The notes under the pieces: generated by a model
What the model was told of the DNA's origin: nothing
The model's input: only the letters and a program-made list of their open reading frames with translations
The model's database searches: none
Translations under genes and position numbers: made by a program
In this document: one piece after another, positions 1-11,000 of the stretch
Layout: each line of letters starts with the position of its first letter
How positions within the stretch are numbered: the first letter of the stretch is position 1
From: Tubiluchus corallicola
Taxonomy: Eukaryota; Priapulida; Priapulimorpha; Priapulimorphida; Tubiluchidae
DNA: 60,000 nt
NCBI GenBank assembly: GCA_030141605.1
Contig: JAQGDQ010000002.1
Location: forward strand, 312,001-372,000
Direction: 5' to 3'

Positions 1-587
1 ATAACTTTGTGAAAAACTTGCATCAGCTTAAAATTCTAACTAACTAAGATTAATAAGAGAATTAACATTTTGAATTAAGAATGTGGAGTTAATTTACTGT
101 AGTGTTTATTAGGTTTGTCCTTGCTCGCAATATTAAAAATATGCAGATGACATCTAAAAACTTGATTATAAAATAGTGACTGAACGAGTAGTATTTAAGT
201 ATAAAATGAAGCATGCCAAGAAATATTAAATTCCAAAATCCAATTAGATATTATCCTCTATTAACGTTAAGGACGTATGAAACCACATATAAATTATAAC
301 TTTTGAATATTACTGCTCCTGCATGACTTATTTGAAATTTGCTACAAAATTAGTATTGGTGGGGTCTTGTCAGACTCGGCATACTTGTAAATGATGTTGT
401 TCTGGGTTTCGTGACTGTTGTTGGCAGAGTGGTAACTTGGTAAGGGTTAAAACTTTTTTGTTGCACATGTTTCCAGAAACTGTATGATGAGAAAAGTTTA
501 TGAAGTTTTATCAAGTGTTGTAAAGAGGAATTATAATATGCTAAACCTCTGTGGATAAGTTTTTTGGAATTTTTTATCGCTTTTTAG

Positions 588-3500
588 GGAGATGGTGGAA
601 TGTTTCAGTCAGGTAGGCCAAGATCCTGATTGCCGTGCCGTTGTCATTTCTGCTGCTGGTAAAATGTTTACAGCAGGTAATTTGCCATCTGCATCTGAGT
701 TCTATTTTTCTTTGCATGATATTTAGTTAATATTCTGGATGATCATGTTGATAGTGATGGTGTTGGTGGTGGAGGCAGCTGAGGCAGCGGCAGGGACGGA
801 TGAGATGATCATGGTGATAGTGGTGATAATGACGGTGGAGAGGACACTTGACTCCATAAATCTTGGCAAATGAACAGTCTAATATAATTCATCCTGGGCT
901 GGCAATAACAGTAATCAATAACGCAGTACTGTAAAATTCATAGCATGTGAATCAAAATGCTTTAAAATTATGTAATAATTATGTTAATTTGGAGTTTTAT
1001 TACTGTTGGTAGTAGCTGCACTGTTTTTCATACAGCTAGCTCTGCAAACAAATTTTTAATTTTTATATTAACTCACTTACAAATATGGTTTTAGGTCTTG
1101 ATCTGATGGGCTTGCAAGATGTAATGGATACCATGTCTAGTGATGAACTTGATGTAGCCAGAAAGGCTGAATTTTTTCGCCAGTTTGTAATAAATTACCA
1201 AGAAACTTTCAATGTCATTGAAAAGGTAGGCTTTCTTCTGGTATCAAATTGTGAGTTTCTAAACATTTTATTGTTTTTCAGTTTTTTTGAAAATTTATAA
1301 ACTGCAAGTTGATTTGAATAAGTAGCAACTCTAAAAACCATAAACATGTACAAATGTGAAACTTTTAATGATATACATTTGTCAAATTAAAAACTTCAAA
1401 GTAGCTAATCTGTAACCACACCAACGTTTATTGGGCTTTTCTTTATGCCAGTGTCATGCCAAATGCCCTCCACAAAGTACCTTGGAAATTGTTTTAAATA
1501 GTTTTGCATAAAACTGCTTACTAATAGACAAACAAGTTAATGGCAATGAAAAGAAAGAGAGGTAATGTACCATGCACCTGCCTGTTGTACAGGAATGTTA
1601 AAAATGCAATTATAATCGATAAATTTATAACCGTTGCAGTAATGCCCACAATAACACTCAGTTTTGCAGGAATGTTTATTAAAATTAACCCTTTCCCACC
1701 AAAAATTGGGTGTTAAAAACCCAAATGTCTTTATTTAGTTATAACATTTTGTAATGTTCTCTATAGGCAAATGTCATTTGACCTTCTGTGTATTGCTTAC
1801 TTTGGTTATAATGTTAATTACAACTCAGTGGAGTGTATTTTCACACCAGGGCTGATGTAACCATCATAGTTACTTTCTTCAATATATGATCTAGACAAAA
1901 AATGAAAAAGTTAGCAAAATGCCAAATATTTTTAAAAATGGCCTATATTAGACCTTGTGGTCCTTATCGAGGGTTTGAAATGTAACTCGCTTAAGAACAC
2001 AGTTATTTCTGACAATTTTTTCTTGTAATCTTTTAAGAATATATCTAGTGCAGCATATCAATACAGCAATGATGCTGAAACACATGACTACAATACTGGA
2101 CTGGTAGGCACCAATTACAATGGCTTCACAATATGACTGACACATTTCACGCTACATGTTTTGTATATACTGTGCAACATGCTTTGTGCTAAATAAGTTA
2201 TTTTTCTTTCTTTATTGGCAAATTTTTACTGTGCATGTGTAAACACAAGCGTTGCCAGAGCAGCATTGATCAAATTTAAATTACCGACTGATAAATTACT
2301 GATATAGGTGGCACTTTCAACTTGACTTTCACATTGTTTGAGCTTTTAATTTTGATCATGACAGTTCAGTCAGTCATAATGGTTTAATTATTTTTTAGTG
2401 TTCAAAGCCGGTAATAGCAGCTGTTCACAATGCTTGCATTGGGGGTGGTGTTGATTTGATTACTGCATGTGATATACGTTACTGCAGTGCTGATGCCTGG
2501 TTTCAAGTTAAGGTAATATCTACGGAAAATTATAAACAAGAAACAAAATGCAAAGAATTAAAAAAAGTGTTTTTGGAATTATTTATCCTGTATATCAGTC
2601 AAAAGCTTTTTTTCAACATTGTGTCATGCAATATGGCTTGTTTAAACAGAAAGCTAATTAGTTTTTTGAAAATTTGAAGCTTATTTTAAAGTGCCCTTAA
2701 AGAAGAAATTTTTCATATACTATCCCATTTTCAAGTACGTTAAAAGTATACATTTTAACACCAGTAATACTGGAAAAGCGTTTCTGATAGTTAAATAATA
2801 TACTAAAATCTTAATTAGTGGAGGACGAGTCTAACTATTGATGATGTCACAAACAAACATAATTTTCAACAGCAGAAGTATTCCACGAGTGTGTTTCACA
2901 CATTTGTGAAAGAGAAAATTGAAGCACAGTGCTACTGTAACAGATTCAGTGTTTTATGATAAAACTTGACAAGTTTTAAGATAAAAATTCAAATTTCAAA
3001 TTGACCACTTGCTCACGCTTGAGCTGTCCAATGTGTGCAGTACATCAGAAACGAACACATCTGACCTCAGAGGTACAGCACCTGTTTTCTTGTAACACCA
3101 TTCACGGATTTGTAGTCAAAAATGGTAACTTTCAAAACTAAAACTTAAAGAAGGCAAAAAGTATATAAAGAAAATGGCCAAAATGCTATTATAATTCGTA
3201 ACTTAATCTATCAAATTTTGTCACATAGTACTAATAGTTTTTGTAAAATGATGACTTCATACAGTGGCTAGCTCATGTATAGGCACTGTGGAACTGCAGC
3301 ACAACCTATTTCCACTCGATATTATCGCATATATTCCATATAATGACTTTTCTTTAATTCTTTCTTTATACTTGTACATACTTGTAAATCTGTGTATAGA
3401 ACCAGAGCTCGTAACAAAACCGTGCGCTTCAAAGCTCCAGCAACGTAGTGTTTGGCTGTTGTGCGCATCAATTACAGATGAGTCCTGGTACTTCTTGTGT

Positions 3501-5732
3501 ATATATATAAAATGATGTGTAATTAATAATTGCAGTGAAATGAAATCTGTAACTCTGTGTATGACTTTATGCTTATGATTTTTAGGTTTGTCATGCAATA
3601 ATATAATTATGCAGTTATAAGCAATCACATTCATGCAGTTGAGAAATGCTCAGTTTAATGATGCACTGAATATTTTAATAAAATAATTTTGTCATTAAAT
3701 CTTCCTGTGTCTAGGAAGTGGACATTGGTATTGCTGCAGATGTTGGTACTCTGCAGCGGCTTCCTCGTGTTGTGGGAAGTGATAGTTTTGTTCGGGAACT
3801 TGTCTACACAGCTAGAAGATGTTATGCGGATGAAGCAGAAAAGTTCGGCCTTGTTAGTCGAATATTTCAAGGTAGACTTTGCTGCATGTGCACACTCATG
3901 CTATTGAAATTTGTACCATGTTATTGGTGATTAAGGTGTGACCACGACCAATCAAAATGTTAAGGAATCCTCTAATTTTGACACTGAACCAACAGAAATA
4001 TTTCAGCCATGTCTGAATATGTACACATCTTTTGCCAGCTATGCAAGTGTTCGCTAGCAGTTTAACAGATAAAATTGAACTTTATGTTCACCCATCCATT
4101 TACTGGCCAGGTTGGAGTCACTTAATTTCAGTTATGAAACACCCAGTCCGTATTATCCATATAAATAACAGGCTGTGAGTAAATACCAATACCCTAAAAC
4201 TTTGTGCATTTTATGGATTTAGATGATTTTTGAGGCCGTTTTGCAAATTAAAAATAATAATTTATGTTATGAAACGTTACATGTTTAGCTACCTAAACTG
4301 TTTTTTAGGGAGCACTTAAACACTATTATTGTCTTTGAATCATTTTTTCATTGTGCTTCTTACCTGTCCATGGGCTATCTTAGATATCAGGTCCTACTTT
4401 TTTATTAGTAAATTCACAGTTGCACTTTTATAAATGATTTATTAGTGTTGTGATTCTGTTTGGAACGCTATTTTGCAGATAAGGAAAGCTTATTAAAAGG
4501 TGCATTGGATTTAGCAGAAGATGTAGCATCAAAAAGTCCAGTGGCAGTCCAAGGCTGTAAAATTAATCTTTTATTTTCACGAGACCATTCTGTTGCTGAT
4601 GGCCTACAATTTATGGTACATTTATGTTGATAACATTTTACATTCATTAATTTAAGTTATATATATTCTATATATAAATAAATTCTATAAATTCTACATA
4701 CTGTGAACATGCAATGAAAGTCAGATATAGATAATCTTAAGCTTTCCTGCATAAATTTAAATTATGTGGGTAAAGAGAGTTTACTCCTCTCCCCACCTAT
4801 CCATCCTAGAATAATTCATAAATATTTAAAGGTTGGGCTTCGCTTCAAGGCTGCCATAAGAAGGTGGAAGGTAGTAGTCATCTCGGAGGATAAGAGATGA
4901 ATGCCATTTCATATCTTTTGTTATTTGACACAAACTGCTTAAATACCAAAAGATTTTTCTATTCTGCTAAGTACTAACTTGATTTTTTATAGCAGAATTG
5001 ACAAAAATTAATTAGTAAATTACTAGTACAAGCTTTTAAAACCTAGTTCCTAAGTTCTGAATTTTCCTTTCAATTCAGCGTTGCACTTATTTCTGATTAC
5101 ACTTATGTATAATGCTGAGTGATATTTGAAAAACAGTAATATATTTTCATGAGATTCAGATCATATTTCAAGTGTATAGTGCACCACTGTACAACATTGT
5201 AGCATTAGTTTAAGTGCACAAATTCATATAACAACAGATGTAATTTGAATTGCACCTGTTTTTCGCGTGGCTAAATTAAACTTTTTTCTCTGTTTTATAT
5301 TGTTTTGTTTTTCTACAATTATCAATAAGTAAGGAACCAATAATTATCGTTCTTGTCTGATTTTCTGGCTCACATGACTTGCTAAAAATAACAGGATGAC
5401 AACAGCCATTTTAGTTCAACTATTGTGTCACTTTTTTTTGCAGGTGCATCAAATAAAAGTGACACAAATTAGTCTAATGTGCAGCTAAGTATGAAATTAA
5501 AGAGATTGCCACTTTTGTAAAGATCAACTGGATTCCGATGCATTACTCTTCCTTAAGAGAAAGGCGCAAAAGTGTTGTACTAAACAAAAAGGCTAAAGAA
5601 TCGCGTCCATTTTAATGTTTTTTTTTTGTTTTACAGCAAGCTTGGAACATGTGTATGGCACAGTCTGAAGATGTCATGAAAGCAGCAATAGCCAACATAG
5701 AAAAGAAAACACCTACATTTTCAAAATTGTAA
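588..5732 (+). CDS. ECH1: ECH1, delta(3,5)-delta(2,4)-dienoyl-CoA isomerase, 3' part
   Basis: Six exons are visible: 588-676, 1095-1225, 2399-2512, 3715-3871, 4479-4615 and 5637-5732 (stop TAA), giving about 241 C-terminal residues. All borders are AG/GT and the phases agree. The first visible exon starts inside a codon, so the N-terminal exons lie left of the window. The enzyme isomerises 3,5-dienoyl-CoA to 2,4-dienoyl-CoA in beta-oxidation of unsaturated fatty acids. The crotonase-fold signatures are AGKMFTAG (oxyanion-hole region), CIGGGVDLITACDIRYC and EVDIGIAADVGTLQRLP. The acidic residues matching rat Asp176, Glu196 and Asp204 are all present, in GGVD, KEVD and AADVG. The protein ends in SKL, a canonical PTS1 peroxisomal signal, as in vertebrate ECH1. 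A mitochondrial leader, if any, is outside the window. The introns hold no other gene. The first one (about 738-840) has a GAT/GGT-rich imperfect repeat. Confidence 0.95.
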
Positions 5733-5864
5733 TATGAACTCTTTCGAATGAAGAGAAGTTATGTGATATGAGTGTTATGATTTGTTGAACAGATTTACAT
5801 TGCAATTAGTTAAATAATAAGTGCTGTATTAACGAACAGAATGAAAAATGAGTAATAATGTGTA

Positions 5865-5870
5865 AATAAA
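5865..5870 (+). terminator. Poly(A) signal of ECH1
   Basis: AATAAA about 130 bases after the ECH1 stop codon, in AT-rich sequence. This is the most likely cleavage and polyadenylation signal. No other gene begins nearby. Confidence 0.6.
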
Positions 5871-6329
5871 TTATGTAAATGCAGTAAAATACGAGTTTGT
5901 TTTAACACTTTCTATTTCTCTCACTTGTGAAGAAACTGTCATTCAGAACACGATATTGAGCATTAATCCCACAATATATAGTGCTAATTAATCCCACACA
6001 TTGTATTAACAAAAATTCGCTTTTTCTTTCATGTAGGAATAAGAAAGTAGTTCAAGAAAATAATTTCACGTTCTTTAAAAGTACTTTGCATACTGAAGTA
6101 AAGATGGCTGAACCTTCAAGCTTTTATATTTTATAGACTTACAGATTTTAAAATGTTACTTTATGAAGCTTCAGACGATGAGAAATGTATGCATACTAAC
6201 CTCTTCTGAGGCTTCAGCCCTCGCATCAACTTGGAGAATTAATGATGGTACCCCAGACCTGTAGATTTTAAGATTCTAAGGCCTAGGTCCTACAAGGTGT
6301 GTATGATGAAGGGAATTACTAATCGAATG

Positions 6330-6420
6330 ATTATACTGTGCATTTAGCGACCAAAGTTAAGCAATGCTGAATCTGGTTAGTAACTGGATGAGTTTCCACC
6401 AGAAAAACTGGATTCTGGGA
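6330..6420 (+). repeat. 5S rRNA-derived relic (pseudogene or SINE3-type head)
   Basis: The stretch at about 6351-6415 resembles the internal promoter half of 5S rRNA. It has an AAGTTAAGCAATGCTGAATC part (compare AGCTAAGCAGGGTCGGGC), then CTGGTTAGTAACTGGATG (compare CTGGTTAGTACTTGGATG) and a degraded GGGAGACC and CTGG..TCTGGG segment. The 5' third of a 5S gene is not recognisable and the match is diverged, so it is not a functional 5S gene. A SINE3-like element with a 5S head or an old 5S pseudogene are both possible. No clear SINE tail was found. Confidence 0.55.
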
Positions 6421-7018
6421 GATTCATTTGCCATACTGCCAACTAGATTTAGCAGAGTGAGAATGTAACTGATTTGTCACTTTGGGAATCGCAATCTATA
6501 CACCACACCTCTGTTTGATTGAAAACCATTCAGCTGAATAAAAGAAATGGCTGAAACGAGGAAGTTAGTAAAATTATTAGCTGAGATTAATATTGATCAA
6601 AGAGAATTCGATCTGAGAAAGTAAAAGATAGGTCTAGAAAAAACAGGAGCAGGAATACGTGATAGTGGATGAAACTGTGATGGCAGTCTTGCAGATGTGT
6701 CTTTACAGTTGGTAGCTAAAATGACACTGGTTGTAGGTCGCGGCTCACCTTGCCAGTGGACATTTGGGTAGTACACACTTGGACAGTGGCACTTGGGCTG
6801 CAGACACTTGGACAGTGAACATTGTGGGCAGTAGGATACTTGAGCAACAGAAATTTAGGCAATGGAACATTTGGGCAGTGAACACTTGGGCAATTGATAT
6901 TTGGACATTTTGGTGGCATAAGCTACGCTTGGGTAGTGGACGTTTGGGTGATAGACAGTTTGCAGTGTAGGTTAGTGCAATGAATACTTTAAGCAGTACA
7001 AGTGCTACAGGAGCAGGA

Positions 7019-7245
7019 GCACTACCTAGCTACTTACCTACCTGGTTACCTACCTACCTACCTATTTTTCTACACACCTATCTACCTCTCTACCTACCTA
7101 CCAACCTACTCGCTTGTTTCGCTCAATTACCTACCTAGATGTCTGCTTACTTATCCACCGCCTACCTGTCTGCCTGCCTACTTATTCTTATCTACCTGTT
7201 TGCCTAACAATCCATCTACCTAGCTGCCTTCTTACCTACACGACA
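7019..7245 (+). repeat. Imperfect (CCTA)n tetranucleotide array
   Basis: Dense ACCTACCT units interrupted by TCTA, CTTA and TGCC variants. It forms the inner left arm of the fold-back structure and has its complementary partner at about 7378-7575. Confidence 0.8.
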
Positions 7246-7377
7246 GAGGTTGGACGCTGTAAGATACTGCATGAAAACAAACACACTCTTTCATTTTGAA
7301 AATTTCAGAATTGGGCAAAATAATTATACAACTGTTAATTGCTATAAGTTGTTGGTTAGCTAGCTAGCTGGCTGACT

Positions 7378-7575
7378 GATTGGGTGGGTAGGTAGGTAGG
7401 TATAGCTTAATAACTACGTAGGTAGATGGTGGATAACTAACCAATATAAGTAGGTAGATCAGTAAGTAGATGAGTCGGTAGGTAGGAAGGTAGGTGGATG
7501 GTGGGTAACTAATGGGTACAGAAGCAGGCGCGTGGGTGGGTAGATAAGAAGATAGATAGGATTAGGTAGGTTGGC
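7378..7575 (+). repeat. Imperfect (GGTA)n tetranucleotide array
   Basis: GGTAGGTAGGTA-type units with GATA and GGGT variants. This is the reverse complement of the array at about 7019-7245 and forms the inner right arm of the fold-back. Confidence 0.8.
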
Positions 7576-8086
7576 GGAACTGACAATGTCCCCTTGCCAA
7601 AATATTTTACACTTGTGCTGCATAGTGTCAATAGTTCAAGAACCATTCCTCAAGAACGCACTGTCTTATTGTTCACTGCCCAAATGTCCTACTGCCGAAA
7701 TGTCCAGTTGTCCACTGCCCAAATCTCCACCATCCAAGTGCTTACTGCCAACGTGTCTACTGTCCAAGTGTCTACTACCGAAGTATTAACTATAAAAGAG
7801 GCCGGATTAATTTGGGTACATATATCTATGACTTCGAAGACCTGCAAAGTGCAAAGACGAACATAAAATGTTGCAGATGACGCCACATTCTCAATTATAG
7901 CTTGTGTCGCCACCTGTAAAAGTTATTTCAGCGACGCCATTGTGTAAGTAAGAAATGATATCATAGTATTTATGTCTGATTGTATGCCAAAATAAACAAG
8001 TTAAATTCTGTAGTAAGTATTCGTTGAAGAATACGGACAACGACTATTTGTCTAAGGCGTACGGTTTATACGTTTAACTTCGCAAA

Positions 8087-11000
8087 ATGAGTGAAGTAAC
8101 GCCAAAGAAAATGAAAGTAGCGGAGTTGCGAGCCGAATTGGAAAAACGTGGTTTAGATGTGAAAGGAAACAAAGCAATTCTAGTACAACGGCTTGAAAAA
8201 GCAATACTGGAAGGTATTAATTACGTTTATTACACGTAAAATAGTTTTTGCGTAGCCTAGCAGCCAATTGTATTATTGTTTGTCTGAACTACTTTCTTTA
8301 AGGAAATATCACGAAGGACTTTGTAGTTGTACATCTGCAGGCTTGCCCAGGATTTGAAAATGGCGGCATTTCAATGCGCTGTGGTGACTGTGCGGTATAC
8401 GTTGTGTTTTATCAACGAGTTTGACAGTCAGGTTTCATGACTGAAAGTTTTAAATTTTATCAAACTTCTCATCCACCACACTCAATTCTTTGCAAAACTA
8501 GGCAATGTTATGTAAGTTTACATTTGTGCACTGTAACTGAAAGAAGTGTTAGATGGGAGAGTCGGATGAAACTTGGGAAATCTGAAATTGCAATAATATT
8601 TTAATAATATATTTTTTATCTGCGTCAAACTTTAAATTGCGAGTAGATTCTTGGTCTCTAGTCGTAAATTAGGAAAAGTGGCGACAAAATGAGCTGGGCC
8701 TGTTATTTCTAACAAATTCTTGGATTTTTTAAAGGGTGAGTCATGACTGAGTAGGCCTATATTATAAATACAACGCTTGCAACCATTTGGCGAATTTAGT
8801 ATCCAGATTCAGGAAATCGTATTCATGGTATCCAGCTATAACGTAAACCATAATGTGTTATTGATTGTTGGCTGAATATTTTATATGCTATTGTTTAGTA
8901 ATTCGTAAATGTGTAGAGCTCCCTTTGCACCACTAATCACTACAACCACTGGATATAGTTGAATTCCAGTCTAAATCGATGTGCAGAGTGCGGACAAGGC
9001 TTTCTAGCATTAAGTCCTACTTGCAGTAACCACATTTTTGCAGACTGTGGCACAATGTGCGTGCGACTTTTGTCATTGTTTTGTTAATTGGCATCATAGA
9101 TATGATTACGTGTACAGTTGTGTAAAAATTAATTTTGCTAGGTTTCATGCAATGCAAAATTAATTTTTACACAATTGTACACGTAATCATATACAATTTT
9201 ATCCTCTTATACAACTGCAAGGTACTTAATAGTCTATAAATGTGTGCTTTTGTCTTAATGCTTTTACATTACCTTAAATTCAGCCACAGTAGGTCGTTCC
9301 TTATAAGAACACCCACATTGTTTTTACATTGCTGAACCCTCGACACCTTTATCTCGCTTAGCGATGTATGTCTCGTTTTACTAACAATTTTTGGCCTTAC
9401 TTTAAATGGTGAAATTTGTTTCTGAGCTTGCAGTCTCGCACTTTGTTAATACGCCTGCTACAGTACCCCAGATCACCGTAAAGAAGTCCTGTACTAACCC
9501 AAATCACATTAATAATTTTTCATGTGTCTAATTCATATTAAGAGAGCCATCTGCGAGATAACAATTTTGACACAATTCTCTCATGTTGCATGGTTGAGGT
9601 CAGTTAGCACTGAATGCACTTTGCTTGCATGTGACTTGAGTTGAGCCTTTATGTTTATACAATAATGTGAAAACTAATCAGGGGAGAAGCTGTAGAATTG
9701 CAAAGTTGCTACAGTAATATGTAATAAATTGTTATTCCTTACCTTTTAGTAAACAAACAAGTAAACCTCATAAAGAGTGTAATTGTAAGTCAAGTTTTAT
9801 TGTTTTTTGCTCGTGTTAGACAACTGAACGGTTTTACAATAGTTCCTATGGAAGGAGGAGTTTCATTTAATGATGTTTCGCTTAATGACATGTTTTGCTG
9901 GAATGCTTCAGTATTGTTATGCGAGAACTTGATGTACTTGTTAGAGGAAATTTCATGACGTGTGGATTTCACAATGTTATAAATTTTATAAGCTATCTAT
10001 GTCAAAAAGCAACTGTAAGAGGAAGAAGTTTGCAGTGGTTTTCCTTACTTGTCAATAAATGTCAGTAAATTTATATAAATACTATTAATAATACTATTTA
10101 CAATGCTTTTTCGCTATGCCTATTCTGTGGAAAATTTATTTGACCTAATGTCAAGGCTAGTGTGCTTGTATAACTGCTAAACCTGCTTTTTGCAGAGTCT
10201 GGCGATGGTGATGAACCAGAAACTGAGAATGAGAAAGATCAAATCGAAGTGGAAGGGTCACAATATGCGAAGGTAGAAGAGACGCAAGAGGAAACTACAG
10301 ATTTGCAGCCTGTAAGTACCGTGTTGTAGTCTGCTCAAAGCCTATATAATGAGTTAATGAGTTAAGCATATCATACAAATTATCACACTTATTGTTCAAT
10401 TTGTATGTTTCTTGTCTAGGAAGTTAATGGTGAGAAAGTTGGTACTGAAATTTTACCCCCGGAAGAATCGACACAGAAAGAGGAGGTATAGGATACGGCA
10501 TCATTTTTGTAATTTATATTTTGATACAAAACCAGCGATGCTTTTCGCTGGTAGTGAATATTTTGCTCTTAAATAGTAAATGCACATTCTATTTGAATAA
10601 ATAATTTGCATTTTCAGAAGCCTATCAGTAATGATGAAGCTCACTCGGAGGAAGTTAAGGATGAAGTGGCTGTGGATGAACAGGTACGACTATTTACTTG
10701 CCTGATTTATAACAAAGGGTTGTTATTACTTCAGCATGTGACTATAAAAAACTTTTCTCAGTTATATGTTAAAATTCAACCCGAATTCAATTTCAGGAAG
10801 ACATGGAGAACATGGAAATAAAGGAAGAGTGGAAAGCAGGTGAAGAAGAAGATGACACCAAGCCTAAAGTGGAGACGGACGGAGATAAAAGTGCGTCTAC
10901 ACGTAAATACAAGATAAAAGAAGCGGATATTGAAATCTCGAGTGTTCGTGTATCTAAATCTGGCAGGGCATACTTTTCTAATGAGCCCAGCTTTGAGTCA

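Larger units (their letters stand above)
6745..7795. repeat. Fold-back element built of inverted tandem repeats
   Basis: The left arm has diverged ~15-bp units (consensus near CACTTGGGCAGTGGA) at about 6745-6930, then (CCTA)n-like sequence at about 7019-7245. A ~125-bp centre follows. The right arm carries the same blocks in reverse complement and reverse order: (GGTA)n-like at about 7378-7575, then CCACTGCCCAAATG-type units at about 7668-7790. This nested mirror order can form a long hairpin and resembles fold-back (FB-type) transposons or satellite MITEs. There is no transposase, and the outer ends and target duplication are not resolved. The short ORFs here (TYLPTYL-type repeats) only translate the tetranucleotide. 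It lies about 300 bp upstream of the hnRNP U-like start codon. Confidence 0.65.

Noticed and set aside
1-587. Search for the preceding ECH1 exon
   Set aside because: No in-frame segment resembling the NKRNAMN-type part of the family was found; the exon is probably left of the window.
1948-2145. 65-aa minus-strand ORF with a hydrophobic stretch
   Set aside because: Intronic, with no homology I recognise; AT-rich DNA often gives hydrophobic frames.
3257-3634. 125-aa minus-strand ORF inside an ECH1 intron
   Set aside because: No recognisable family and overlapped by an equally long plus-strand ORF; consistent with chance.
6716-6970. ORFs on both strands with W/T- or CPN-rich repeats
   Set aside because: The ~15-bp minisatellite stays open in several frames by its unit length. 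There is no codon-level support.
7002-7299. Overlapping ORFs with TYLPTYL and similar repeats
   Set aside because: They are translations of the (CCTA)n tetranucleotide array, not proteins.
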